Origin: Pelomyxa schiedti | Lineage: Eukaryota > Evosea > Pelobiontida > Pelomyxidae | DNA: 33,630 bases | Direction of reading: 5' to 3' | Assembly (NCBI GenBank): GCA_020536535.1 | Contig: JAHLWZ010000175.1 | Location: 1 to 33,630, forward strand | Shown here: positions 10,129 through 20,847 of the stretch, piece after piece | Position numbering within the stretch: position 1 is the stretch's first letter | Layout of the letters: every line of letters begins with the position of its first letter | Notes under the pieces: generated by a model | The model's input: the letters and a program-made list of their open reading frames with translations, nothing else | What the model was told of the DNA's origin: nothing | The model's database searches: none | Translations under genes and position numbers: made by a program

Positions 10129-12478
10129 ATGATGCTCCCTGCGGCCTACAACCCCACGAGGCCCCACGCTCGAAGCTGGGATTCCTCGTCCTCCTCGTCT
10201 TCTCGTTTCCTGTGCGCGTGTTGTTGTTGGTGCTGGCGCGCGTGCTCCGCAGTTGCACGGTCGCTGTGCCGGCCTTTTTTCGGCGGCGCGAGATCGCCGG
10301 CTCATCACTGGAAGTACGACGGAGATGACGACGGATATTACAATAATGGGAAGAGGTGCAATTGCTGTGGTGGCGGCGGAGGAGGAGCTTCCTCGCGTAA
10401 TTATGGGTGCTGCGGGTGTGGGAATGCCGCGAGGTGCACGAGGGGCAGGATTTGTGCAATTTTGATGGCGGCCACTGTTCTTTTTGCTCTGGTGCTTCTG
10501 GTTGTGAAGTGGGTCGAAGTTGGTATTCTGTGGAATTCAACATCATTCCACCATTGGATTGAGTTCTTGGTGTATTTATGGACTTGCAGGTAATAGGGAA
10601 CTCCAAATAGAGAAATTGTTGTTTTTGGAACAAGCTTCGGGAAACTATGGTTACAATGGCACAATAGACTCACTCAGAAGATCTGATTTCCCGTACCTGG
10701 AAGGTTGGTATTATTTACTATGGCTTGTTGACTGTGGTTCTAATGATACTAGGCAATGTGTACCTGGATTATACAGGGAGTGGGCTCTACCAGTACCATC
10801 AAGTAAGTGCTTTCACTGACAATCTCTTTGCAAATCTCTATGGGAATGCACGTATGAAAGAAAATGAGAAACCGAAATGTGACCATGCCTCTTAAGATAG
10901 CCCAAGTCCTTGTAGTAAGAAAACTGAACAACAAATTGACGCTGTCAGAGAGATTATACTCAATTTCTTTAATGCACCAATTGACCAATACACAGTTATC
11001 TTTACATCAGGTATTATTGTATCATGTATCAAGGACTTAAATCCTTCAGGTTGCACAGGTGCTTTGAAGTTAATAGGAGAATCATTCCCTTTCACATCAA
11101 AGAGCCAATATGTGTACTTAATTCAAAACCACAACTCGGTTCTTGGAATTAGAGAGTAACCTGGCGATTCTTTTTAAGCATCATAACCAATTCCCCAGGT
11201 TTGCACAAGCTAAAGGAGCTTCCTTTGAAGCCCTTTCAGAGAGTGATGTCCCCAACTTTTTCCAGCAGGCATCTGAAAGATGTTCTGCCCCTATGGGGTC
11301 GTACAGTTTGTTTGCGTTTCCAGCTGAAGACAATTTTGAAGGAGTCAAGTACCCTTTGGAGTGGTGTGAAGTTGTTCATAATGCTTCTACATGTGAGAGG
11401 TAATATGCAGTTGTGATAGGAGTGGCCCTTTAAAATACATTATTGAAATTAAGTTAACCTCAAGTATACAAGAACTTGGCTCGTATTACTAGATGCCGCA
11501 GCATTCGTACCAACATCACCCCTTGATATATCAAAATACCTGCCAGACTTTGTCACAGTATCGTTTTATAAGATATTTGGGTTTCCCACTGGTTTGGGAG
11601 CCCTAATTCTACGTAAAGAAGTGGCCCGTAAACTTCATTCTGTGTGTACTTCAAATTTTTAAAAACTTCTACTGATTTCTGAAGGTGTATTGGGGAGGAG
11701 GACAAGTTGTTGCCTCTTTGAGTACACAGCATTGGCATCAACTATCACCCGAACTTCATGAACAATTTGAAGCTGGAACTGTGTCGTTTCTGGATATCAT
11801 GGTATGAGCAAGTCTTATCAAGCAGGTTCTGATGGAAAGTACCTTTTTCAAGTCTGTGAAATATGGTCTGGAATTCCTTGCCAAAGCCGGGGGGATGGAA
11901 TCTATTTACAAACACACATGCTCTCTGGAAAAATATCTTTATCAGCATCTATCCTCTCTGCAACACGCCAATGGGCAAAAAGTGGTAGAAGTATACGGCA
12001 AACATGACCTTGGTGACTGTTCAAAACAAGTTGCACAATCCCATGCAGCCAACAAACACACTAAAATGCTTTTCAGGGTCCAATAGTGACCTTCAATGTA
12101 TTTCACCCTGATGGCACATATGTCACGTTTTCTGAGTTCCAGACTCTAGCAGCCAGTGCCAACATTCATGTCCGGACCGGATGTAAGTAAACACATCGAA
12201 TTTTACATTATTTTTCACTTAAACAACACACAGGTACGTGCAATCCAGGCGCATGTCATGCTGCATTGGGACTTGCACCGGAAGATGTGAAGCGTGTAGC
12301 AGAACAGTATGTTGAGACTGTAGAAGGAGGTTATGAGGCTTGCCCTGTCACTACAGAGATTGGCGGTAAGCCCTTTGGGGCAATCAGGGCTTCTATTGGC
12401 TACCCTTCCACCTTTGAGGACATATTCAGCTTTCTGGTGTTTATGCAGGATAATTTTGTAAAACTTGAAGGAAATTGA
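10129..12478 (+). CDS. membrane-anchored molybdenum cofactor sulfurase-like protein (class V aminotransferase fold)
   Basis: PLP-dependent, NifS-like enzyme of the Moco sulfurase type, which passes sulfur from cysteine to molybdenum cofactor. Landmarks: [37 protein letters not shown]-type strand seen as [18 protein letters not shown], the Schiff-base lysine in SFYKIFG (codon 11570-11572), and the persulfide cysteine motif [19 protein letters not shown] near 12170-12265. The end [14 protein letters not shown] and stop at 12478 leave no room for the C-terminal MOSC half found in eukaryotic Moco sulfurases. The N-terminus is unusual: a Ser run, a Cys-rich stretch and a probable transmembrane helix ([19 protein letters not shown], about 10450-10507), spliced through a 67-nt intron (10523-10589) directly to [15 protein letters not shown]. 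Several more short introns follow, for example 10704-10752. Moco sulfurase is the best match; another class V family member is possible. Confidence 0.83.
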
Positions 12479-12598
12479 ATTGAAGTCTCCAAGCTTTAAC
12501 ATGTTTTCTCGGGCTTCGCATGTGCAGTGCTCTGTTTCCTTCTTTTCGAAAAAAATGAAAAAAAAGGAAACCCCTTTTCATAAACAGTTTCTGGAACC

Positions 12599-14818
12599 CT
12601 ACAACTTTATTCGTCTCATCTGCCTCGTCATGCCAGTGCAGGTGTTTCGTTGCGTACTGGTTCCGAAGTCCATGACGTAATTCTGATACACCTTGTCATT
12701 GAATCTGAGGAACCCAAACTGGAATGTGCGTACGGCGTTTCCGCTAAGATAGTTCTGGTACTGCTCGATGGCGGTCTGTGACGTGTCACTTACAGGCTGC
12801 CCAGCGCCGTACGGCCGCGCCGCCACGCTGCGTCGTCCTTCCACTCCCATAAGTACCTTTGTGCAGGGGCCGGTGCCTGGGCAGCGGCGGCAGCAGCAGG
12901 AGTCCCACAATAAAATGGAAGAGGTGCAGCTCCGTCAAATGTGGCGACGAGGACGGGCACGCAGTACATCTCGCCGTTGGGGGGGTTGTCCACAACGTAG
13001 TGGTGGTTCATGTGGTAGTAGTCACACTCCTTGATCAGCCAGAACAGCATGAGTGTGTTGGTGTTCCCTGCATAGGAACTAAGGGGGTACGCAACGTTGT
13101 CCGCTAAATTCCCCGGGGCCGTACGCCTGTTGGCTCCTCCTCCCAGGATCGAGGCCAGCGTGGAGAATTGACTGGAGTGCTGCGGGTGCCGTGCCACGCA
13201 AACACACCCTTATTGAATATAGACTGTGGGTTACTTGCATCCCAATTGAGCTTGGTGAGGGCTGCAAGGAACCTCTTGGCGCTGGGGCATCCTTTTGACA
13301 GCTCAGTGTTGAACCTCAGGGTGTTCTGCTGCATGATATGACCGCCGTTGTTCACCGCGCTGTTTGTGATGGCGAAGTTGTATGCCTCTTTGTAAAGGAA
13401 CTTCCAGAGCTCGGCTGGATCCTTTGTCATATCGTAGCAAACATCTGGCACAATTGCGATGGATGCTGGATTTCACGCTTGGAGGGCATCCTCAATGGCA
13501 CCAAAGAATCCGAGGATTTCTCCCTTCTTATCGGGAGCCCCGTCACCTCCAGCGCCCGTGTTTTTGAGTTGAATCTCACCCGTACATGGTTTGACAGTGA
13601 CGCGAGAATAGGCAGAAAACGTTTGAACGAGTTCATCAGCATGGTTTTATCTGTTCCGGATTCCATGTTAATGACCAGTGGGCTGGTGTAGTTATGAAAT
13701 AGCTCTTTGGCTTTGTTCACATCAGGTGGAACCAGCTTGGTTGTGGAGTTCACGGTTGGCTTCACGCCGTTCTGAGTTAAATAGTTCCTGAAATTGTTGA
13801 ATGGGGATGCAGATTTTGAACCCACCGTTGAGTGGTCAATGACCTCTGTTCCTGGCATTTGCGAAGGCAGCGAAAAAAGGACATCCATGCTTCCCTGCAA
13901 AACTTGTCTGATTTGAATCTGTTCTGGAGGGACAGAGTACTGTTCTGCAAGATCCTTGCGCAGGTTGGCAATGAACACTTCCCTGTTGTCTTGCAGGAAC
14001 AGTGGTGACTCGAATGCTGGGCCTTGTTTCAGCTGAATCATTGGTGTCTGCTCCTTGGTTGCAACATTATAACCACCTCTTCCACGGATATCACATCCAG
14101 TAACTCCGGTGCAGCTTCGACTTCTTTCAATGCAGTGCAAACAGATCGACATAGATTCAGGTCAGGCGTGTTAAGTTTGCCTTCGCCTGAAGCCGAAGTA
14201 TTGGAAGACGGCGTCGTCGAATTGGTATGATCACCTGCAGAGACAACTGTTCGCAGTTTTGTGATAGTACATGCATAATTGAGGATATCGAGCCTTCGTT
14301 GGGAGGGGGCCGCAACTTTGGACTGCTAGAACAACTCAGAGGGGAAGTTGGCGTTTCTTCACATCCGGCAAGTGCCTCACATACCGCCTGCAAAACTTCT
14401 ACTCTGGTCAGTTTCTGCATTACCTTCAACTTCTGGGGGGTGTTCTGTATTCTCACGTGGAATTGCATTCTTCAACGTACACTCCAAATTGCTGGAACTA
14501 CAACAAAAACAGAATAGGACAAAACAAAGCAAATAGATGAAATACCTTGGCTGTGTTTCGTTTGATTGGGGAACTGTACCAAAGTACCAGTCATTCCACA
14601 GCGCCCGAATTGTTTCCCATAGGTTAGCTTTTTTTTTCTTTGTAAAAACCAAAATTAACAATAGAGCTAACCTCCAAGTGTGAGTGGATGCAACAACCCC
14701 TCGAAAAGGGAATCAGTGCTTGTTTGGGAGGCAGCTGGGTGTGTTGAGGCGGCGGAAGAGGGATTCTGGTTTGTTGCAATTCTGCTTCTGTTTCTGTTGT
14801 TGTCTGGTTATCACTCAT
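12599..14818 (-). CDS. PARP-type ADP-ribosyltransferase with C-terminal WWE domain; reading frame broken
   Basis: ART domain of the PARP family: FNKGVFAWHGT, then ALQSILHAGLDPGRRSQQ, AYGPGEF, ADNVAYPLSSYAG and HHYVVDNPPNGEMYCVPVLV. His and Tyr of the H-Y-E triad are visible; the position of PARP1 Glu988 appears to be Val, so mono-ADP-ribosylation or inactivity is likely. A WWE domain follows (RYLWEWKDD, then SDTSQTAIEQYQNYLSG), a module that usually binds ADP-ribose units. The N-terminus (ATG 14818, MSDNQTTTETEAELQQ) and a middle region (LFLQDNREVFIANLRKDLAE) are unrecognised. Some introns are clear, for example GTGATATCC...CCAAG (41 nt, about 14050-14092). But the frame jumps with no usable intron near 13645, 13185, 13107 and 12818, the last three inside conserved motifs. 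This may be a decaying gene or local assembly error. Stop TAG at 12599-12601. Confidence 0.7.
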
Positions 14819-14915
14819 TCCCCTTTCTCTTTTTTTCAAAACAAAAAACGCGCTGAATTTCAAAAGAATAAAAGTTTTTGTTTTAACCAAGACTATGGAA
14901 CATAATTGGATGCAC

Positions 14916-15837
14916 TTAATGCTTGCGCTTTGGAGCCACTTTCCTAGCTTGGGTAATTTCTTCACCTACAATTTCTTGGCAGGCGACTTGCCATTGGACT
15001 ATGGCTATGGCAAGCTTGGCAACAGCCAATGGAAGGCAAATTAGTGTGAAGGCGTAAACTGCTTTGTGAACAATTGGTATTCCGAGGAGACCTTCCTCAG
15101 TTCCCCAATGTAAGCAGTACAAACAAAGGTAAAAAGCCTCATTTCCAAAACAAAGGAGACCAAGATTCCTTTTCTGATAATACCTTGTTTTAAGTGGGTA
15201 TCGAGCCAAAAGAAATGAAGTGGCGGTAATACCAGTTGAGAACCGGGTGAGTGCATGTTTTGTGGCTATCTATGCGACGGAAAAGTGAGCTAGCACATGT
15301 AAATCGGCAACCGGGAAACCGTAAATAGGAAAGCGTACCTGTACATCTGTGTCCAATGGCTGCAAATATCCACAAACACATAAAACTGGAAGTAGTATGT
15401 CCAGCTTGGGTACCAGACACAAAGAATCATTAAAAGCATCGCAGTTCCAGTCCTGTCGGTTATCATGTCGAGCACAGCTCCGAAGCGTGTGCCTTGTTTG
15501 TTTAAGACAGGAGGTACGTTCCACAAAAGTATATAAACGGAAAAAAGTACATTGGTTATAAGCACGCGCAAGGTGCCCGTCGAGCATGTCCATTAGGGCG
15601 CTCGCCATGTAGCAAAACAGGAACGTCAATGGGCATCGGAACCCAACCCAAAAGCCGATAAGATTCAGCGTTATTCGTGCATACCCTGGGGTATCGTTAA
15701 ACTTTGAAGGTGGGAGTGCAATCGATTTTTTATTTTGGGTTGTGTTTTCGTCTTCATAATGTTTTTGGAAATGTCAACGCAGGGAAACGATGCCAACCGA
15801 CGAGGTTAGGGTAGTACAGGTACACGTTTCCCTCCAT
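14916..15837 (-). CDS. PIS1: phosphatidylinositol synthase (CDP-DAG--inositol 3-phosphatidyltransferase)
   Basis: Joins CDP-diacylglycerol and myo-inositol to make phosphatidylinositol, normally in the ER membrane. ATG at 15837 starts MEGNVYLYYPNLVG, the standard opening of the family, spliced across a ~115-nt intron to YARITLNLIGFWVGF. The CDP-alcohol phosphatidyltransferase signature D-G-x2-A-R-x8-G-x3-D-x3-D is complete: DGHLAR, eight residues, then GAVLDMITD, with an intron inside the x8 segment. YVFVDICSHWTQMY and several hydrophobic helices follow. The C-terminus is basic (ARKVAPKRKH), typical of ER-retained membrane enzymes. Stop at 14916. The gap to the upstream PARP start is under 100 nt. 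Exon edges in the C-terminal third are approximate. Product assignment is very secure. Confidence 0.9.
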
Positions 15838-15986
15838 TCCTTCTCCTTTTTTTTTTTCTTTCCTGTGCTTTTTCGGTTTTTTTAAATTCGAACTTTTGAT
15901 GACAATGCAGGTTCTCTGAGTCGTCGAAAAAAGAACAAAGTATGAGAGTAATAGCATAGAAGTTGTCCCAACCCTTTCCTTGAGGG

Positions 15987-17625
15987 TCAACATATAGAAC
16001 AGAATGGTTTGGTGTCTGCTGGTTGTGGTGGGGGTGCAGGGGTGGTGGGGTTGAGTTGCTTTCGATAGGTTTCCATAAGGTCTTTGTAGGTTGGGGCATG
16101 TTCTGCAGCTTGGGTGAACATTTGGATTGCCTGTTGGGTTGTTTCTGGTGCCAGGGGGGTTGTTCTAAGCCTGAGCTCAAATGGTCCATTTTCAAGAAGG
16201 GTTCTTTCTCTCTCCCATGTGAAGAGAGCTGCTCCTGTTGTGGTAGCAAATGGATTAAGCTCAACCACAATTACACGGCCAGTGGAAAGGATGCCAAAGT
16301 CTATTACATACTGGCTATGAGGAATGCGGTGTTTGATTTCCTATCTTGGAGTTAGATTTAATTACGTGGAGTTAGGCTCTACACCTTGCTCCAAAACTCG
16401 AGAATAGATGCCGAGATAACTTCTTTCTTAGATTGTAAATGCGGGTACAAGCAATATTGGTTATATTGCGAAATTGCAGTAATCTTGCCTCCACAAACAA
16501 ATGTTCGGAATTCCATGTCTTCAGTGAGTCGCGGCTCCCACCTTCTAACACTGAAGCACGTCATCCACACCTGTGTTGTAGGGTAGGGCTACATTATTAA
16601 TCAAGGTAGCAGCACACATCCCCAGGTATCTTTGCATTGTCGAGATCCAGCAAGAGATCAACAAATACTCTCTCACTACTCAAAATAAGGCTCATGGCAT
16701 CTCTTCCTCGCTTACAGCAGAGTTGAGAACGACAGGAAAATAACACTCGCAACTTGGCTTGCAATTCTTCCTCTGGGGTGGTACACGAAGCAAGCTCAGG
16801 CTTCACCGCAGCGGAATACTCTTGGGACTACAGGAAATTAGTAAAGGGGAAAAAACCTACGAAACATTACCCTAGTATCCTCAAATGGGTCACCATCTTT
16901 TGGACTTCGGCTACTAAGTCTCACAAAGGCTCCATCTCTTGCGAATGCGGGGTCAGAAAGTGCCTGTTGGTTGTTTGTTGGTGCCTAAAAACAATCCTGC
17001 AGACAAATCAACAACTCACAGTGTCCAATTTCTTCTCAATAGCAGCCAGAATATCCAAATCCTCCAGAGTGAGGTCCTGCTTTCTATTGTACCGCCGCTG
17101 ATAGAAGTTCACGCAAGCGCAGGCCTCCCGCAGGGAAAAAGGCAGGAACCTAGTGAAGAACGTGAGGTACCTGTCATCCAAGTCATTGGCAGCCGGCGTG
17201 TCATCAACCGGAACCGGCACCGCTGGGATTTCATTCGGGATGGTCTCGCTCATTTCCCCAACTTGATCATCTGCGCTCCCACTGCCACTAGTAGTTGTAC
17301 TTGTAGTGGTACAAGTACTTGTACTTGGACTTGTAGTATTCACAGTAGTTGTAGAAGTACTTGTATTTGTAGTATTCACAGAAGCGACATCGGTGTTTGT
17401 TGGAGCAACAGTCTCGGTTTTTGACAATGATTCGGGCCCTGGGCCCATAATTTCCACAGGGTGGGTTTTATCGGCACCAGTTTTATCGTCTGTGGTGCCA
17501 AGAGTAGAAGAAGGTAGCTGTGGCGGGGAACCGTCTGGCGCCGCTAGGAAATGGTACCACCTCTCCGGATCAAAGTCCAGGTGCTCTTTCTTCTTCTGTG
17601 ACACGTGTTTGCTGCGACTGTACAT
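15987..17625 (-). CDS. D123/CDC123-like ATP-grasp protein
   Basis: ATG at 17625 gives MYSRSKHVSQKKKEHLDFDP, then ERWYHFL, like the WYP element near the CDC123 start. A Thr/Ser-rich linker (many TST and TTS units, 17280-17400) precedes a helical segment, FTRFLPFSLREACACVNFYQ. The family core follows: DGAFVRLSSRSPKDGDPFED, RDAMSLILSSERVFVDLLLD, EFRTFVCGGKITAISQYN, and VELNPFATTTGAALFTW with ENGPFELRL. This is the D123 fold, an atypical ATP-grasp. CDC123 assembles eIF2; the SSRSPKD-bearing branch seen here is divergent and its function is unknown to me. The last four residues, CSIC, fit a CaaX prenylation box. Introns are short, for example the 40-45 nt one after FEDTR. The stop at 15987 is 150 nt from the PI synthase ATG. 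Gene family firm, cellular role open. Confidence 0.82.
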
Positions 17626-18015
17626 TGTGGGATAGTCGTGCGCCGTTGGTTTTGTTCTTAGTTGTAGTGATGGTGATCTTTCCTGATTGAAACGGTTTCC
17701 CTCTGATCACCAAAATCAGAACCGGGTAATTCACAGGAGTGCACTGCGCGGGGGACTTAGAAGTGCCTTTGAGGGTCTGTACTTGTACTGTTGTCACCGA
17801 CCCGAAAACCGTTTTTTTCTTAATGGAACCTCTGGATGTACAAAATAAGATACGGCACCAACGCAATCACTGGAACCAAAAGAAAAAAAAAAAAAGGAGA
17901 TAAAGGAAAACCACTGTGGTGTGCAGTTTTTTTTTAACCCTCTTCCTCCCCTGCTCTCCCCCAAGTCCCAACCAAAAACACATAGAGACCACAACAACCA
18001 AGCAGAGAGCAATCA
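17626..18015. other. divergent promoter region, D123-like / EF-hand genes
   Basis: No gene recognised. The 390 nt hold both 5' leaders. The plus-strand leader before 18016 is A/C-rich (ACCACAACAACCAAGC type) with an A run at about 17881-17896 and a T run at 17927-17935. No convincing TATA box or long palindrome is visible. Open minus-strand frames here are hydrophobic low-complexity reads and were not accepted. Confidence 0.5.
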
Positions 18016-19614
18016 ATGGGCAACAACAACACAAGCAAGAAAAAATCCGGCAGCAGTGACCACCACCAGCCATCACCATCCCACTCCACGTCCACCAAGA
18101 CCACATCACCCACAACCTCTTACACATCCTCCCACTCCTCCTCCTCCTCCTCGTCGTCATCGACAGCCGCACGAGGAGGTGGGTCCACAGGAGGCGGGGG
18201 CGGCACCTCGTCGCAGCTGCAGCAGCGCCAGCCGAGCATGAGCCGGGGCTCTCAGCCCCAGGCGCAGGCTCACGGCACACCCGCTGCGGTGCCTAAATCG
18301 ACATCGCCTGCTGTGACGGCTGCTTCTACGGCTGCAGCTTCTGCGACGCCGGTGGCTCCTGAGGGTAAAATGCAGGAGGTGCTAAAACAATACTATTCTA
18401 ACTGAAATGGAACTTAAATACTCAATGAAATTAGAGCAGATTGCGCTCAAACGATATTATATTAAAAAGTTCATGCTAAAAAAAAACACTGTTGGGAATT
18501 GGACTAACTGCTCAACACACAAAAGTTTTCTATGCGGTTGTCTGATGCAGACGTGAAGAAGTTGTCTGATTTGTGGCTTGAACTTGTGGGTTCTAAAACT
18601 GAAACAGTGTGTTAGAATTTCCTCCGGCCTTACAATGCTTAACAAACAAAGGTATCATACGAAAAATTCACAGACATTGTAAAACAAGCTTCTAAATTGT
18701 TCCCCGATCTACTTGCGCTGAAAGAACCCGAATTTGCCCAACAACTATTTACTCTACTCGATGTAGATCACAGTAATACTATTAGCTACCAGGAGTTATT
18801 TGGAGGGGTTGCAGCAAATTGGAATTTACTAGGAACCTAATCCTATTCAATAGTTAGCTGTCATGGCTAAGGGAGACATGAAAGACAAGGCAGCTCTTGT
18901 ATTTTATGCCTGTGATGCTAATGGTTGTTATCTCCTAGCTTTGATATGCTAACCAAACGCACAAAAGGTGACGGTACATTGACGAGACAAGAGCTCACAC
19001 AAGCATTTGAAAATGCCCTCTACAATGCACAAATGCTGGTTACCATACAGACTGGAAGAACTATGATACCCAGCTTCCCAGGATTTGATGGAATGGCAAT
19101 TCTTCGGAAAAATGCTGGTACAAAATAAACATTTCACACTCGCACTTCTTTCAACTGCCACACAAGAATACTCACATCTTCATAGCCGAAGGAGCAGCTA
19201 GATCTGTTGAGCTTCATAGACCACATATTCAACAAGCAATAGATAAGGTAGTAAATTCACATCCACTGACTCAAAACTAAACAAAACAAACTGGCCACAG
19301 ATATTCGAGGCTGATGACAACGACGATGGTGTGTTGTCATTGGAAGAATGGTGCACACATTGTGAGACAGTACCAGAAATTAGAGCATTTTTCAAGTTTG
19401 CCACAGGTACTCTTCCCTCAGTTTCACTTCGCTCCCACAACAAAATAATCTTTCTTTTTTTGGCAATTTCCTGTACCTCACACTGTCATTCCTAGGCGGC
19501 AAGTTGATCAACACAAGTGATGTTGCTGTCACGGAATTGGCGGCTCAAAATCCATTCGCCTCTGAGGCGGACCTCTCTGATGCCTCAGCCGCCGCAGGTG
19601 GGAATAACCTCTGA
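18016..19614 (+). CDS. EF-hand calcium-binding protein with N-myristoylation-type start
   Basis: Start at 18016 encodes MGNNNTSKKKSG: Gly2 and a small residue near position 6-7 followed by Lys fit an N-myristoylation site with a basic patch, so membrane attachment is likely. About 110 residues of Ser/Thr/Gly/Gln-rich sequence follow. The globular part begins EEQIALKRYYIKKFMLKKNT, then SDADVKKLSDLWLELVG. Three EF-hand loops can be read: LDVDHSNTISYQELF, DANGDGTLTRQELTQAF (split by an intron after GCTAATG), and DDNDDGVLSLEEW. All keep acidic residues at loop positions 1, 3 and 12 or close equivalents. The protein ends FASEADLSDASAAAGGNNL, TGA at 19612-19614. Six or more short introns are required; the first (from 18365, about 71 nt) and the one near 18500 are my best guess. 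A Ca2+-myristoyl switch sensor is a reasonable inference, not shown. Confidence 0.82.
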
Positions 19615-19982
19615 TGAATCCCTAATAGACTGTCCAAACCATAACCCATACCAATCAGCAATCAAGCAATTCCAAACCCCAACCCCAAACTTAAACAAAA
19701 CCCACCCACAACACCGACAGCGGGGAGTGTGTAAAAATGAATATCCCCACTCAATCACATCCCTTCGCCTTTCCTCCTCCATTTTCTTCGCGGATCCCAT
19801 CGTAATTTTTACCTGGTAACAATTGGCTGAATAAAATAATCAACAGACCGGAACGCTGTACTTTTCGTTATCATCGCTCAGGATCGGTGGTCTGGTGTTT
19901 TTTTTATTCGGCCAATTACCTCGCCTTCATAAATTCTCCGATCCAACAAGAAAAAAATAAAACCATCAAATATAATCGGAAA
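19615..19982. other. intergenic region and 5' leader of FMN reductase
   Basis: No gene seen. An A/C-rich stretch (AACCCCAACCCCAAACTTAA) lies at about 19676-19695 and T runs near 19899. The open frame that extends upstream of 19983 is read-through of the leader; ATG 19983 follows GGAAA and begins sequence typical of the family. Confidence 0.5.
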
Positions 19983-20743
19983 ATGGCCGCAAGTTCGCCA
20001 GCAGTCGCTGTTACAACTCCAAAGAAAATTCTGTTGGTGAATGGGAGCCCACGCAAGGACTGGAACACAGGCAAGTTGCTCAAAAAAGCCGCTGAAGGAG
20101 CTAGGGCCGCGGGGGCCGAGGCCGAAATCGTGCACCTGTACGACATTACTTTCAAGGGCTGCGTGAGCTGCTTTGAGTGCAAGAGAATTGGTGGCCCCAA
20201 TTATGGGAGGTGCGCGATGAGGGACGGCCTGAGCGAGTTGTTGGACAAAGTCGACCAGGCTGATGCCTTGATTGTGGGATCACCTATTTATTTTGGCAAC
20301 GTGACAGGTGAAACTAGGTACCTTCCTGTTTATTTCTTTGATTTATTACACTCCTTTATGCCTTGTTCTTTTTTTTTTTAATGAACAACAGGTCATTCAT
20401 GGAGAGGGCTCTCTTCCGTCACTTTGTGTATGATACAGCTATGACCACCTTGGCACCAAAGAAGAAGCCAGTAGGGCTTGTTTTCACTATGGGCGTTCCG
20501 GATTCCTTGATCAGCACAATGGGCTACAACGCCGTGTTTGAAGGAATATCATGGCCATTCAAGGCAGTCCTAGGCAGTGCCGAAGTGCTCCTCGTGACAG
20601 ACACATACCAATTCTCTGACTACTCCAAATACGAAACATCCAGATTCGATGCTGCCGCCAAAGCGGCAAGACAGAGGGACCAGTTCCCGTTGGACCTTGA
20701 AAAGGCTTTTGATATGGGAAAAAGACTTGTTTCACAACCTTAA
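19983..20743 (+). CDS. NAD(P)H-dependent FMN reductase / iron-sulfur flavoprotein-like
   Basis: Flavodoxin-fold oxidoreductase (FMN_red, PF03358-type). KKILLVNGSPRKDWNTGKLL is the first strand and FMN-phosphate loop (GSPR). GCVSCFECKRIGG, with a fourth Cys in YGRCAMRD, is the cysteine cluster found in anaerobe-type flavoproteins of this family and may bind an Fe-S cluster or be a redox site. DALIVGSPIYFGNVTGETRS joins SFMERALFR through the single intron at 20318-20391 (74 nt). VGLVFTMGVPDS is the next core strand. Length about 227 residues, as expected. The family is common in bacteria and archaea and in some anaerobic protists, so ancestral transfer is plausible; the intron shows it is now a normal nuclear gene. 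The start at 19983 is chosen because upstream frame is leader. Confidence 0.88.
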
Positions 20744-20847
20744 AAGAACGAAAATTTTTTGAATTTTCTTTTGTTTTTTTTTTTCTCCAACAAATACATG
20801 TAGTCCCTCTGTTGTGGATGTGGTGATTGGCTAAAAAGTGGTTTAGT

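Noticed and set aside
13427-13500. minus-strand reading SSDSLVPLRMPSKREIQ as PARP coding
   Set aside because: The alternative frame (DKKGEILGFF) joins by a 57-nt intron in correct phase to DVCYDMTKD, whereas this one runs into a stop.
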